Below, piece after piece: positions 50,601 through 60,735 of a stretch of DNA of 64,000 bases (within the stretch, counting starts at the first letter, position 1; every line of letters begins with the position of its first letter). The notes below the pieces were generated by a model. It made no database searches. It saw only the letters and a program-made list of their open reading frames with translations, and was not told the DNA's origin. Where the stretch lies: the NCBI GenBank assembly GCA_963573305.1, contig OY754339.1, forward strand, positions 90,737,838-90,801,837, in the 5' to 3' direction. This DNA comes from Pyrrhosoma nymphula. Lineage: Eukaryota; Arthropoda; Insecta; Odonata; Coenagrionidae. A program made the translations under genes and the position numbers.

Positions 50601-51370
50601 GGGATAGAATTGCACCACCATTTATGACATTCCCCTCTGTTTCTTTAGGGAAAAGCTATCTCTTCGCATTCTTTTGATAGACTGTCACCGGTATATTACT
50701 ATTTAGCTGTCCTGAAAGGTCTAGCTTGGAGTAGTAGTTGACCACAATAGGCAGCCAACAGCAGACTTCAGTAAAAATCGATATCTCTGCTCTAGAAGCA
50801 ACGTCGTAGCAGTCTAAGACAAAATTTTAAATAAAAAATAAAACAGTCATTTGCACCAGGAACTATTTAGAAATAATTACTTGTCCCACTGCAGTGATGG
50901 CTAAGTTTTTCTTGGAACCCTTAAAAATTTTAGGGACTGCAACAAATCTACCTTCTACCACGCATATAGCAACGTCGTAAATGTGTTTCTGAAAGTTTAT
51001 GGGAAAAGAGGAAAACCATGCTAAAATATTTGCGCATAAATAGTCAATTACCATTTAATGTTAATTCAAAAAATTTATCCACAAATATACAACACCATTA
51101 CAAATTATTATCTACACAGTTATCAACTGTCGATTACTCATCAACTCTATCGACAGGATAACTAATCCAAACTTGAAATTCAAACTTAAAAACGATAATT
51201 CAAACTCAATATTAGTGCACGCATTGATTAAAAGCTTGTTATTACAGAATGACTCAATGTCACAAAAACTGGAGTTTATTCCTGGAAATGAAATGTGAAA
51301 TATCTCGTTGTCATAACCCACACGTATTTATAGTCATTTCCAGTTGATACAGTTTTCCCAGGAGGCTTGT
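47607..51370. other. Gene-free DNA
   Basis: Minus-strand frames at 47457-48220 and 48390-48811 have no recognisable motif. A three-unit heat-shock-element match, TTCTAGAAGGTTC, lies at 49990-50002. The rest is AT-rich without recognised features. Confidence 0.5.
49990..50002. promoter_or_regulatory. Heat-shock-element-like match
   Basis: TTCTAGAAGGTTC fits the alternating nGAAn/nTTCn rule over three units. No TATA box plus gene was recognised nearby, so it may be chance. Confidence 0.2.
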
Positions 51371-51375
51371 AACTT

Positions 51376-53739
51376 GTGACTCTTACGATTTTTATCGCAT
51401 TTGGAGCCATACAATATCTAGGAGCTCAGTTGCATTCGCTTTTACTAGCAGTAGATTGTGCCGTTGCTCGGTCCGCCTTGAAAACCCCGGCGGTCGAACG
51501 TATTCTAGAACGCACCGGGCATGCCCTTGTCCGTGAACGCATACATGACAAACGACGAGCCCTTGACCACAACGCCAAAGATCTGAAATTGCTGCATCTT
51601 CAACTCGCAGCGACGCTCTCCTCAATGGACTGGGAGTACATCGACCGGGCCACAGCAGCCGTTGGGGAATTATTACTGAAGAAAGAGTCAGAGAGGCAAA
51701 AGAGAAAATTCGCCCGGTTACCCAAGTACAGGGACGCCATAACATCGCAGGACCGCCAACGACTCGTAATCAACCTGACGAAAACCAGTTTGGATGAACC
51801 CACCACCTCAGTCCTTTCAAAGGGACTGAACTTTGCACCAGCTCCTCGATCTATTCCTTATGCCGACTTTATTGGAGGCATTGAACAGGCGGCCCGAAAA
51901 CTTCCCAGCGAAGCATCAGAGGAACTGAGGAATGAAGTCTCTTTGGTCCTTAAAAGGGCCGTGCCACCCAAACCCAACACCACCAAGGATGAACGCGAAG
52001 CACTCAAGACCTTGCGCAAGAATAAGACCATCATGATACTGCCAGCGGACAAGGGAAATGCCACTGTCATCATGGCAAAGGAGGAATACCATCACAAAAT
52101 ACAGGAGATTCTTTCCGACAAGGCCTACGTAAGTCTACCCCGGGATCCCACAGACGCCATCATGAGGAAGACTATCGACCTCATCAAGAAGACGGGGATA
52201 CCAGCCGAGACCGCAAAGAATCTCAGACCTCAAGCACCAGTACCTCCAAGACTATATGGATTACCCAAGATCCACAAGACAGACGTACCACTGAGGCCAA
52301 TAGTGAGTGCCATCAGCTCACCAACCTACAATCTAGCGAAACATCTTACCGGCATCCTAGCTCCATATGTAGGCACCTGCGAGCATCATATCAAAAATTC
52401 AGCAGAGTTTGTTAAAACCCTGGGTGAGATCCATCTAGAAGAAGGGGATATTTTGGCAAGCCTGGACGTCGTATCCTTATTTACACGAGTTCCTCTTGCT
52501 GATACCTTACGCCTCCTGGAAACCAAGTTTGATGCTGCCACAATAACGTTATTCCGCCATGTGCTTACATCCACCTACTTCCTGTACGACGGACACTACT
52601 TCGAGCAAACCGATGGAGTAGCCATGGGATCTCCACTCTCCCCTGCCATTGCGAACTTCTTCATGGAAGATTTTGAGGAAAAGGCGCTCAAATCGGCCCC
52701 ACTACGCCCGAAGCATTTCTACCGTTACGTAGACGACACATTTGTGGTTTGGCCACACGGAAGAGACGCCCTTGATCAGTTCCTAATACATATGAACGGG
52801 CAACATCAGCAAATCTCCTTCACGATGGAACTGGAAAAAGACGGCCAACTACCCTTTCTCGACATCTTAATCCAGCGGAAGAGTAATGGCGCTATCGGAC
52901 ACAGTGTGTACCGCAAGCCCACACATACGGACCTGTATCTGAACGGAAATAGCCATCACCATCCCGCCCAGCGACGAGCAGTGCTTAATACACTATTCCA
53001 CCGAGCCAGGGCCATTTCCGACGTGAATAGTTTACCAAGTGAACTGAGACACCTGAGATCAACCTTCCGCCAAAACGGATACAATGCACGTGACATATCA
53101 CTGGCCCTGAAAAGGGCCTTCAATCCACGGGAGCGCACCACGGAGGAGGAGAAGGAAAAACCATTAGCAAGAGCCTGCTTACCGTATGTGTCCTCAGTCT
53201 CAGGGAAAATATCCAGGATACTGGCGAGACACAAGATTGAAGTGATCCACAAACCACCCGGAAAACTCAGAGAACTTCTCGTTACAGCCAAAGACCAACT
53301 TGGCCTGAAGACGCCAGGCATCTACCAGGTTCCGTGTGACTGCGGAGAAGTCTACATTGGGGAGACTGGACGGACCATCGAAACCAGGCTGAAAGAACAC
53401 CGGCGGCACCTCCGTCTAGGACAATTAGAGAAATCATCCATCGCAGAACACAGCATCTCCATGGACCACAACATCAAATTCGAAGATGCGAGATTACTCG
53501 CCCGCTCCGGTGGCTACTGGGAACGAGTAGTCAAAGAAGCCATCGAAATCCGGATGGAGAACCGAAACTTCAACAGGGACCAAGGGTACTCACTCAGTAA
53601 TGCCTGGAAACCTATACTAAAACACGTGAAAGAAGCCAGAAAGAAGAAAAATCAAAGCAACCAATCAGGAGGCTCCAACACCTTTCCCGCCACTACGGAC
53701 AATCAAACGCCGCGGAACTCGCGACTCTTAGATATATAA
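51376..53739 (+). CDS. Penelope-like reverse transcriptase / GIY-YIG endonuclease
   Basis: A 787-codon uninterrupted frame coding for the single polyprotein that copies element RNA and cuts the target. An N-terminal helical, basic region (1-130) is followed by the finger segment ADKGNATVIM (about 233-242), PPRLYGLPKIHK (290-301) and LRPIVSAISSPTYNLA (306-321). Motif A is SLDVVSLFTRVP with Asp364, motif B is DGVAMGSPLSP (413-423), motif C is YVDD (451-454), and YRKPTHTDLYL marks the thumb side. The C-terminal endonuclease has GIY (648-650), CxC at 654/656, YIG (660-662), Arg671, and Glu721 or Glu724 as the likely metal ligand. All expected catalytic residues are present. The frame opens with GTG; the first in-frame ATG is codon 84, inside conserved-looking sequence, so the natural start is uncertain. 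Codon use is GC-richer than its flanks, consistent with a recent insertion. Confidence 0.93.
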   Translation: MTLTIFIAFGAIQYLGAQLHSLLLAVDCAVARSALKTPAVERILERTGHALVRERIHDKRRALDHNAKDLKLLHLQLAATLSSMDWEYIDRATAAVGELLLKKESERQKRKFARLPKYRDAITSQDRQRLVINLTKTSLDEPTTSVLSKGLNFAPAPRSIPYADFIGGIEQAARKLPSEASEELRNEVSLVLKRAVPPKPNTTKDEREALKTLRKNKTIMILPADKGNATVIMAKEEYHHKIQEILSDKAYVSLPRDPTDAIMRKTIDLIKKTGIPAETAKNLRPQAPVPPRLYGLPKIHKTDVPLRPIVSAISSPTYNLAKHLTGILAPYVGTCEHHIKNSAEFVKTLGEIHLEEGDILASLDVVSLFTRVPLADTLRLLETKFDAATITLFRHVLTSTYFLYDGHYFEQTDGVAMGSPLSPAIANFFMEDFEEKALKSAPLRPKHFYRYVDDTFVVWPHGRDALDQFLIHMNGQHQQISFTMELEKDGQLPFLDILIQRKSNGAIGHSVYRKPTHTDLYLNGNSHHHPAQRRAVLNTLFHRARAISDVNSLPSELRHLRSTFRQNGYNARDISLALKRAFNPRERTTEEEKEKPLARACLPYVSSVSGKISRILARHKIEVIHKPPGKLRELLVTAKDQLGLKTPGIYQVPCDCGEVYIGETGRTIETRLKEHRRHLRLGQLEKSSIAEHSISMDHNIKFEDARLLARSGGYWERVVKEAIEIRMENRNFNRDQGYSLSNAWKPILKHVKEARKKKNQSNQSGGSNTFPATTDNQTPRNSRLLDI

Positions 53740-53766
53740 GTCGGCCAACGAGCAGAAATGACATCC

Positions 53767-53826
53767 TTTCATCACCCCTGATGACGATGACTGAGTCAGA
53801 CATCGAAACGTCGGCCTACATGGAGA
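53767..53826 (+). ncRNA. Hammerhead-ribozyme-like motif downstream of the PLE ORF
   Basis: CTGATGA (53778-53784), one extra C, then helix II GATG/CATC, extended by CTG/CAG inside the loop (53786-53804), GAAA (53805-53808), a self-complementary helix III ACGT and C53812 at the cleavage position. Helix I starts with CC (53776-53777) pairing with GG (53813-53814). A minimal palindromic helix III is known for Penelope hammerheads, which are proposed to act as dimers. The unpaired C before helix II departs from the textbook core, so self-cleavage needs testing. Confidence 0.5.
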
Positions 53827-53880
53827 CCATCACCCGGTTGGAAACCCGAGAAAGCTTCACCAAGTAGATTAAGGCCACTT

Positions 53881-55183
53881 TAAACTACAAGCTAGCGTAA
53901 ACATCTCATAATCAGCCGAGTAGAACGAAACGAGCTGTAATTTACAATTAATTAAAGGAATAACACTTGCTCTTGAGATAAAATGCACAGCAATACGTAG
54001 GTTTGGTAAAATTAAAATTACTTTCCGTCATAATCTGATTCCCACCGAAATATAAATAAAGTTATACTAGTAGCCACTCCATATAGGTAAGTACAACAAA
54101 ATTTTCCAAATATATCCATTTTTCTAGATCACTTTCCCTATGTATTCAGTATTGTCGTATTGAGCATGGAATACCATAAAGGAGGGAATGAGAAGGCTGT
54201 TAGTTTTCACTCCCCTAGTCAATACGTCAGGGATTCTACTCGATGGCCTCCTCCCATTCTTTCCAACCTGGCACTCCAGAATTCATGTATTGGCACTTAG
54301 GTGTCAAGGGAGTGAGGTGTGAACACATGCAGCAATCTCACTTTAGTGAAAGGGCTTAAGGTGATGGCTCAAGGCGTGGCGGACGGAGATAAGAGAGTGA
54401 GTATGGACAGGCGTGCGCCTTAACGCGGAGAATCTTCACATGGGAGCGAAATTTTCTGATTTCCGTGCGAAAATAAGACGAAAAGCGAACCACGTGCAGG
54501 TGTACCTTGGAAAGCTACTCGAAAAACATAATTTCCATCTGAACGTGCAGTTATCTCGGGAAGCATTTTTTTTCAATTCTACGAGATGAAATAATATTAT
54601 ATACCGTGACGTATAACTCTCCTAGTTTATGGTCTAGCCTAGCATTACCATAATCTATTTTTTTAATCGACAAATTTGCATATTTCACTTTTTAAAAACT
54701 AGGACATTTCGTAAAAAAGCAGGACATTAGAAAAAAGACAAAAAAATAATTACATACACCATGCCTGTATAATGAATCACAATCGCCCTTACTACGATTA
54801 GATGAATAGAATTTCAAAATAAGACTGATTAAAGTTCATGTTTACATGATGCATTAGAATATTTATCACAATTATGAACCCGATCAAGTAGATTCTTTTT
54901 CTTAAATATTTGGGCATGAAAGTCTACACATAAAAAATCCTTAAAATAAGTCTTTTCAATGATTAAAGCTTATACTGTTTCATTTGATGAAGGGAAATTA
55001 TCGTGTAATACTATCGTTGTATAAGCAAGTACGTTTCGGCACTATGTGCAAAACTGAGTAGCTACCAGTTTACAATCTAGCAATGCCGGCACTGAACTGA
55101 CGTCGCGTCATATGCAACCGGGAACCGTGTGTATGGTACACTGCCAACAGAAGCAACATAAGCATGGGGGAAAAAGAGCATCG
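53881..55183. other. Gene-free DNA between two elements
   Basis: A GC-richer portion at 54180-54520 may be an old dispersed repeat, but I see no second copy here. The rest is AT-rich. Confidence 0.5.
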
Positions 55184-55186
55184 TTA

Positions 55187-55202
55187 CCCTTCCGTGACTG
55201 TG
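55187..55202 (+). repeat. piggyBac left terminal inverted repeat
   Basis: Exact reverse complement of 58428-58443. The adjacent target-site side reads TTA rather than TTAA. Confidence 0.92.
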
Positions 55203-55460
55203 CGGGGTAAGTTAGTTACCCCAACTTATGTTAATGTTGTATAACTTTTATATTTTCAATTTTTTTCTTTCTATATTTCTTGTATTTGAGCACAACCACT
55301 TTGTCGTTCCTTTGGTGACGGTTGAAAATTTTTTAGATACAAATTGTTTCTGAAAACTGTAATTTTGTTAGGTGGGGTAACTGAGGTACCCCGCACAGCT
55401 GTTCTCGGGAATTCATAGTGTGTGAGACTCGTTGTCTGTGTGGGGTAATTAATTTACCCC
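55199..55460. repeat. Subterminal palindromes GGGGTA..TACCCC, left cluster (3 copies)
   Basis: Copies lie at 55204-55222, 55374-55392 and 55442-55460, each GGGGTAA then about five bases then TACCCC. In the first and third the + strand is preceded by CTGTG(C/T); the second has CTGTGC on its right side, so it is inverted. Repeated subterminal motifs are typical transposase-binding sites, which is an inference here. Confidence 0.85.
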
Positions 55461-56055
55461 AGCATTCTTTTTTTCAGTTAACGTCTCATTCATTGCATTA
55501 AAATATATTTTATAATTCCACACATCAGATTTTTAAACTTAACACTACGGTGTTTATCAAAATACAGCTCAGTCCTTCACCACGGTGTACAATGTAGCTT
55601 CGCAGCTTTGGGGAAATTGCTGTCTACTATCACGTTACCACGCCTCACCTTTGGTGAAATTGATATTTAGTTTTAGAAGTCGGCAGTCATCATTGAAACG
55701 TTATCGTCTATATCTTATGACTGGAATTACATAATGATCCTGCGGCGACTTATTCATTCAATGTCATTGAGACTTCCTGGGTAAAGAAACTTTTTTTGTG
55801 CCTCAATTTCGGCACTTTTTTCAACTCATTTTCGGCAATTTCGGCAATTTTGTATTTTTTAGATGAGTTCACATTCACCCCTAATACATATACAAAGTGA
55901 ACATTCTGAAAAGTGTTGCAAAATTAGCCAACACAATACGTATAGGCAACTCAAACAAATTTTACCGTCCTAGGAGAAGGTATATAAGACCGTGCGCTCG
56001 CCTGCAATCAAACATTATAGTTTTGTGAGTGTTCAGGCACTTACTCGCATTCAGA

Positions 56056-58069
56056 ATGAAAAGGAGGCTCTGCGGAGCGGCTGAAGTGCGTAGAATTTTG
56101 GAGGAAAGTGACGAGGATTTCGAAGTGAGTGAAGAGGAATTGGAAACCGAAGATGAAGCAGAGGAAGTAGAAGACTTCGAGGATGAACTTCATTGCGAGT
56201 TGCCGAGAGAAATCGCTACTGACAACTCTCGTAGCCAGGGTGCTTACAGGTCCAGGTCAGGATTTCAGTGGAACACTAATCCTCCAGTTTCCAGGAGACG
56301 GAGAATACACAATATTGTAACATCCCCGAGTGGACTTACGCAGCACAGGTTTGTAAAGAAATATATTATGCAAAAATTAGTAAAATTAAAACAATACAAT
56401 AGCTTCTGTGCATTCAAGTTTTCACATTACATTTTTGTCACTTTTTGGCATGGAGATTTTGGGTGTTGATTTTTTACTGAATGTTATTAGTCGGAATACA
56501 GTCCAGGACAGCTGTCGCATTGCTTCAACATGAGTGCCCGTTTTTGAGGACAATGAAATTGATTAGTAAAAACATTTACGCATAATTATTCTCAGAAAGA
56601 TCATTAAATTTACCAAATATGCATATATTTCAACGAAAACATTACATCGCTGAGTGAGGATTTCCAACTCTTTTTGAATGAAGAAATGATCCAGGAGATA
56701 TGTGCCTGTACGAATCGTGAGGGCCATATCACCCAAGCTAAGAATAACATAAACCAACCCGGAAAAGAAAAGCCATGGGAAGAAGCGACTGAGTGAAATG
56801 TATGCTTTCGTGGCTAGATTGATTGCTGCAGGAAAAAAACCGTGTGAGAAATCTCCATTTAACTGAAATGTGGTCAGAAGATGAACTTCTTAGAGAACCT
56901 TTATACACTGCAGTGATGTCCCGCGATAAATTTGAAGTCCTACCTATTCCAAAATTTTCGATTCGACGACAGGGGCACAAGGGTAGCTAGAATGAAGAAC
57001 TCAAATGATAAATTTGAAGCAATCAGGTCAATGTAAGACTAATTTGTGGCGAATTGCATTAAATGTTATATGGCGTGCTCTAACATCACGGTGGATGAAA
57101 GGCTTGCCAATTTCAGGGGTAAATGTCCATTCAAAGTCTACATAAAAAGTAAACCGGGTTGTTATGGAATCAAGATCTGGGTATGCGCTGATTCGGAAAC
57201 GTCTTATATTCCTTCTTCTCAAGTTTACGCCGGTATGGTTGGAAACAGGAAAGAGAAAAATCAAGGACAACGGGTTGTAAATGACGTGCGACCCTACTAT
57301 GGGACTTGGCGTGGGGTTACATGTGATAATTTCTTTACTTTCATTCCACTAGATCAAAAACTATTTGAAAATAAAGTTACAATCACTGATATACTTAGGA
57401 CAAACAAAACCAAAATTCCTGTTGAATTTCTCCCGCATCCATCTAGGAAAATATTTCAAGTTTATTTGGGTTTACTAATAATATCACTATGGTTTACTAA
57501 TAATATCACTATGGCCCTAAAAAAAGAAAGACCGTTATTCTTTTATCAACCCAACACAATGACTCTGAAAAAGCAGGTCCAGAAAATAATTTCAAAGCAG
57601 AGATAATAAGGGTCAGTTGATAATAACCAAACCAAAGGGGTAGTTGATAATGGGGATAAAATGACGCGGGAAAATGCATGTGTCCGTAGCACAAGAAGAT
57701 GGCCATTTAGAATATTCATGGAAATTATAGATATGGCTGCATTAATTTTCCTTAATAATTTGGACAAAGAATTATCCCAATTGGAAAGCTAAAGATCGAA
57801 GTAGAAGGAGTCAGTCGAACTCTCTCAAAATAATGTTCTCCAAAGAAAGCAATTATATCATAATTATCATTTGCCATTAAAAAAATGCAATACATATATT
57901 TTTGAAAGAAAAATACTTAAGTAGAGTGTGACAGAAACAATGGTACGCAAAACAGCACCCCAAGTAGTTCAAAGGGTTGCTATTTTTGTCCGAGAAATGA
58001 GGATAAAAAGACTAAGGTGCATTGTACTGGATGTAATAAAGCAGTTTGCAGCTCTCATAGGGAAGAAAA
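56056..58069 (+). pseudogene. piggyBac transposase, frame-broken
   Basis: The N-terminal part (56056-56469 open frame) has an acidic stretch EESDEDFEVSEEELETED, then NIVTSPSGLT. Middle blocks are readable in shifted frames: LSEMYAFVARLIAAG (about 56800) and MSRDKFEVLPI (about 56920). The catalytic core at 57046-57460 reads NITVDERLANFRGKCPFK and KPGCYGIKIWV, then GVTCDNFFTF. Thus the first Asp (VDER) and second Asp (CDNFF) are kept, and VVDNGDKM near 57640 keeps the third and fourth Asp. The cysteine-rich C-terminal finger is present at about 57980-58060 (CxxCPRN, CTGCNKAVCSSH) before a stop. Inactivating changes include several frameshifts and stops and a 22-bp tandem duplication at 57469-57512. 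Confidence 0.9.
57469..57512 (+). repeat. 22-bp tandem duplication inside transposase
   Basis: GGTTTACTAATAATATCACTAT occurs at 57469-57490 and again at 57491-57512 without change. As 22 is not a multiple of three it shifts the reading frame. The exact identity of the copies suggests a recent slip. Confidence 0.92.
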
Positions 58070-58380
58070 ATAACTTGAACCTTGTTTTGAATGCCGGGAT
58101 GGAAGTTGAATACAATAGAGTTTAAAATGTTGTTAACTCAACAACGCCAAAATTCTACATGTTTCCATCGCTTGTACTCGTATGCTAATCATAGTGCAAT
58201 TACAATAACAAAATATGAAATATTTCTGCTATTTCACACAATACCGATGTAAAAACCTAAATGTAACCTACAATGTATAAAAAAAATTAACAAAACATGC
58301 AATAATATCATTAAAAAAGAACCATGATGGTGAATAACAAGAAAGACTAAAATACAACAATTATTTTACAAATTATAAAT

Positions 58381-58399
58381 GGGGTAACTGAAATACCCC
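58381..58399. repeat. Subterminal palindrome, right copy
   Basis: GGGGTAA, six bases, TACCCC, followed by ACATAG. The reverse complement reads CTATGTGGGGTA, matching the CTGTG(C/T)GGGGTA context of the left-end copies. Confidence 0.85.
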
Positions 58400-58427
58400 A
58401 CATAGTCGTTCGCGTAAGTTTTCAAGG

Positions 58428-58447
58428 CACAGTCACGGAAGGGTTAA
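58428..58447 (-). repeat. piggyBac right terminal inverted repeat and TTAA
   Basis: CACAGTCACGGAAGGG is followed directly by TTAA, the canonical piggyBac target. Confidence 0.92.
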
Positions 58448-58644
58448 AATTACCAACTTCTAAATATACCCTATCAAAGTTTCATAAATTCGCCACCAGG
58501 AGTGCTGCATATTTAAAGTGGAAAGCCTAATTCACTGCTTGCAGGGACAATACTTACAAAAGAAAAAAGCGGGATGCTTGGAAAAAAGTCGGGACTGTCC
58601 CGGGAAAAACGGGACGAATGGGAACCCTATTCTAGCCTTGCATT

Positions 58645-58810
58645 GTAGTTCCAACTGCTTTCTGTCCCTCGCCTAGGAGCCAGCGGGGCACGTGGGGTTC
58701 GATCTTAAACTGGCAGGAGCACTGCATGCCTGGCGAGGAATCACCGCGTGCCGCATACTACCTTGGAGATGGCTGGTACGTACCTTCAAAGATGTGGGTA
58801 TAGATAACCT
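58645..58810. repeat. Dispersed repeat, copy 2
   Basis: Related to 40425-40600 through the ordered words listed there. Includes GGGGTTCGATCTTAAACTGG, which resembles a pol III B box. Confidence 0.6.
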
Positions 58811-59104
58811 TCCGCAGTTTTAATCACAGATTTTTGTATTATTAGGGATAACAGGGATCACCAACGGCAAGCGAAATGCACACATATTATTTTCTCAATC
58901 TGTTCCTCCAGTGGTCTCCGAGAGGGATGAGTTACTCACAAAATATCATCACTTCTAGCTGGACGTGGCCAGAGGGGTCTCGTAAATTCAACCGCGGGAC
59001 CTCCGAACATTTGCCCAACTTTCTTAACTTTCGGCCTTTATGCTTTCTCTGTTATAACGTTTCCCCAATAGGTTTTAGAGGGTTTTTAAAATTTGATTTC
59101 AACC

Positions 59105-59290
59105 ACCGAAAACAGGTCTTACATGCCTTATATATCGGGGTATTAACAATTAACAACAGACGATCACACACAACCATGCCCTGGGTGGTGAAAAATCCTC
59201 CCCAGGTGATATTCGAACCCGCGATCTTCGGGTTAGCAGGTGAGGACGATACCCCGCCACCACCGAGGCCGGTCACGAAGAGTGAGAATA
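59105..59290 (-). repeat. tRNA-derived SINE
   Basis: The minus strand from about 59275 reads GGCCTCGGTGGTGGCGGGGT (A-box region) and then, 40 bp on, GCGGGTTCGAATATC (B box, 59208-59222), followed by a CTGGGGAGGATTTTTCACC and CATGGTTGTGTGTGATCGTC body. The box spacing and sequence fit a tRNA-type pol III promoter, but the head does not fold into a proper tRNA. The tail continues to lower coordinates without an obvious poly(A). Confidence 0.75.
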
Positions 59291-60689
59291 AATAATATAA
59301 ACTACGGATTGCAGCTGGAGAATAAGGGCACTATTCGTTAAAAACTCCTCTATAGTTAAAACTAAGCCTTCCTTGTATAGATGGTGGCAGTCACATATCC
59401 TAAAATCCAAAAAACCAGCTTCTTCTGGAATTTATCTATCAAATCCGAAAGATTAGGCACAGTATCAAAAAATTGTTGGAAGACATGCATGTGAGTGTAA
59501 CCATGGCGTCTAACACCGCCGGCGTATCTTTTCCAAATAGAATTGTGAAACATGCTATGATTTCATCGTATCAGATACGACTTTATCTTACAAGAGCTTT
59601 GAGTGTTTACTGATGGGAGATAATTAAGAAACAAGTCGTTTGCTAGCCCGAGATTTATAACCACAGAACTTGCTTCGTAATGCACTTGTCACTCGAGAGG
59701 AATCATTTCAAGATGAGAAGGAAATGATATCATTCGTCGAAACATACTCCTCTGATGGCTATTGCATCCTGTTCACTGTATACAGGCAGATGCATGTTAT
59801 AGAGAAAATTTAATCCTTTACAAATTCATTGGTGAAACTGCAATAAGAACTCTAAAGAGCCATAAATGCATTCATATCGTTTTTTTATCTACCTGTTACA
59901 AAATAATTTTATTTGCAACTCATTTACTTCAGAATCTTTTCCAAAAGGAAATCTTCTGGGATAGTATAAGCAGAGTAGACGTACGTATTTAAGCGGAAAA
60001 TTCTCAGAAAACCACGCTGATATCAATAAAGTGCAATTAAAATACAATAACTTAGGCAATTTAGTAGTAAGTAAGTAACTTTAAGTAAAGCAATGATCAG
60101 TGTTTGCAGAGGTAGCAATCCAAAAGTGCATAGTTTATCCATATTATTGTTGTTACAGAGCAGCAAGTGTGTACCAGATGTGTAGGCAGTAAAGTGAAAA
60201 TATAATTCACATGGGGAAAATCCCGGTTTTCTGCTTCAAAAAAAAAACCACCATCCCATTTAATTCTCATGGAGACCTTAACCATTTTACGTTTAAATAA
60301 CTATCAAGCAATTTAATCATTAGATTCATAAAAAGTATCGGTAAGCATGACAAATGCTGAGCTATAAATAGAGGCAGTTGCGAATCAACAGAAGTGCCAA
60401 TTGAGTCTCGGAAATTCTAAGCTAAGACGCAAAAAATAAATATGTAACTTAAAAACATCACAGCCTCGAATAGTGATGACTTTCATTTGAACAATGTGCA
60501 CATTATTCATGTTCTTCCTAACTTTCATTTCAGCAATTAGAGGCTTGAAAGAGTTTTAAGGATAACATAACTGTTCCATACTCGAGTACAATGTTACAAT
60601 TCACTCTCACTCCGTAAAAATTATATATTTTCACGGAACTAGGTGCTACATGATGTTCGTAGCAAATTGACTCCAAGGCCATGGATTTT

Positions 60690-60735
60690 TAAAAGAACAA
60701 GAGTGTTGCGTGAATGCAACACTCTTGTTCTTTTA
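60690..60735. repeat. Perfect 20-bp-arm hairpin
   Basis: TAAAAGAACAAGAGTGTTGC, six-base loop GTGAAT, then the exact reverse complement. Confidence 0.92.

Larger units (their letters stand above)
51373..53880 (+). mobile_element. Penelope-like element with intact ORF
   Basis: The element is a long RT/GIY-YIG reading frame followed by about 130 bp of 3' sequence containing a hammerhead-like motif (53776-53814) and a CTTCACCAAG-type end near 53865. No second copy of the 3' segment is visible upstream of the ORF, and the frame opens directly after a TAA at 51370-51372. The copy is therefore probably 5'-truncated, or its first exon lies upstream: TTTTCCCAG at about 51353-51361 is a possible acceptor. 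It is the least decayed element in the window. Confidence 0.9.
55187..58443 (+). mobile_element. piggyBac-type DNA transposon, complete ends
   Basis: The termini are perfect 16-bp inverted repeats (55187-55202 and 58428-58443, outer end CCCTTCCGTGACTGTG). TTAA follows the right end (58444-58447) and TTA precedes the left end (55184-55186), as expected for a TTAA target duplication with one base lost or changed on the left. Inside lie four subterminal palindromes and a broken transposase. At about 3.26 kb it is the size of an autonomous piggyBac-like element. Confidence 0.93.

Noticed and set aside
51392..51745. 117-codon minus-strand frame inside the Penelope element
   Set aside because: Shadow of the long + strand RT/GIY-YIG frame; no family resemblance. 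The same applies to 52956-53321 on the minus strand.
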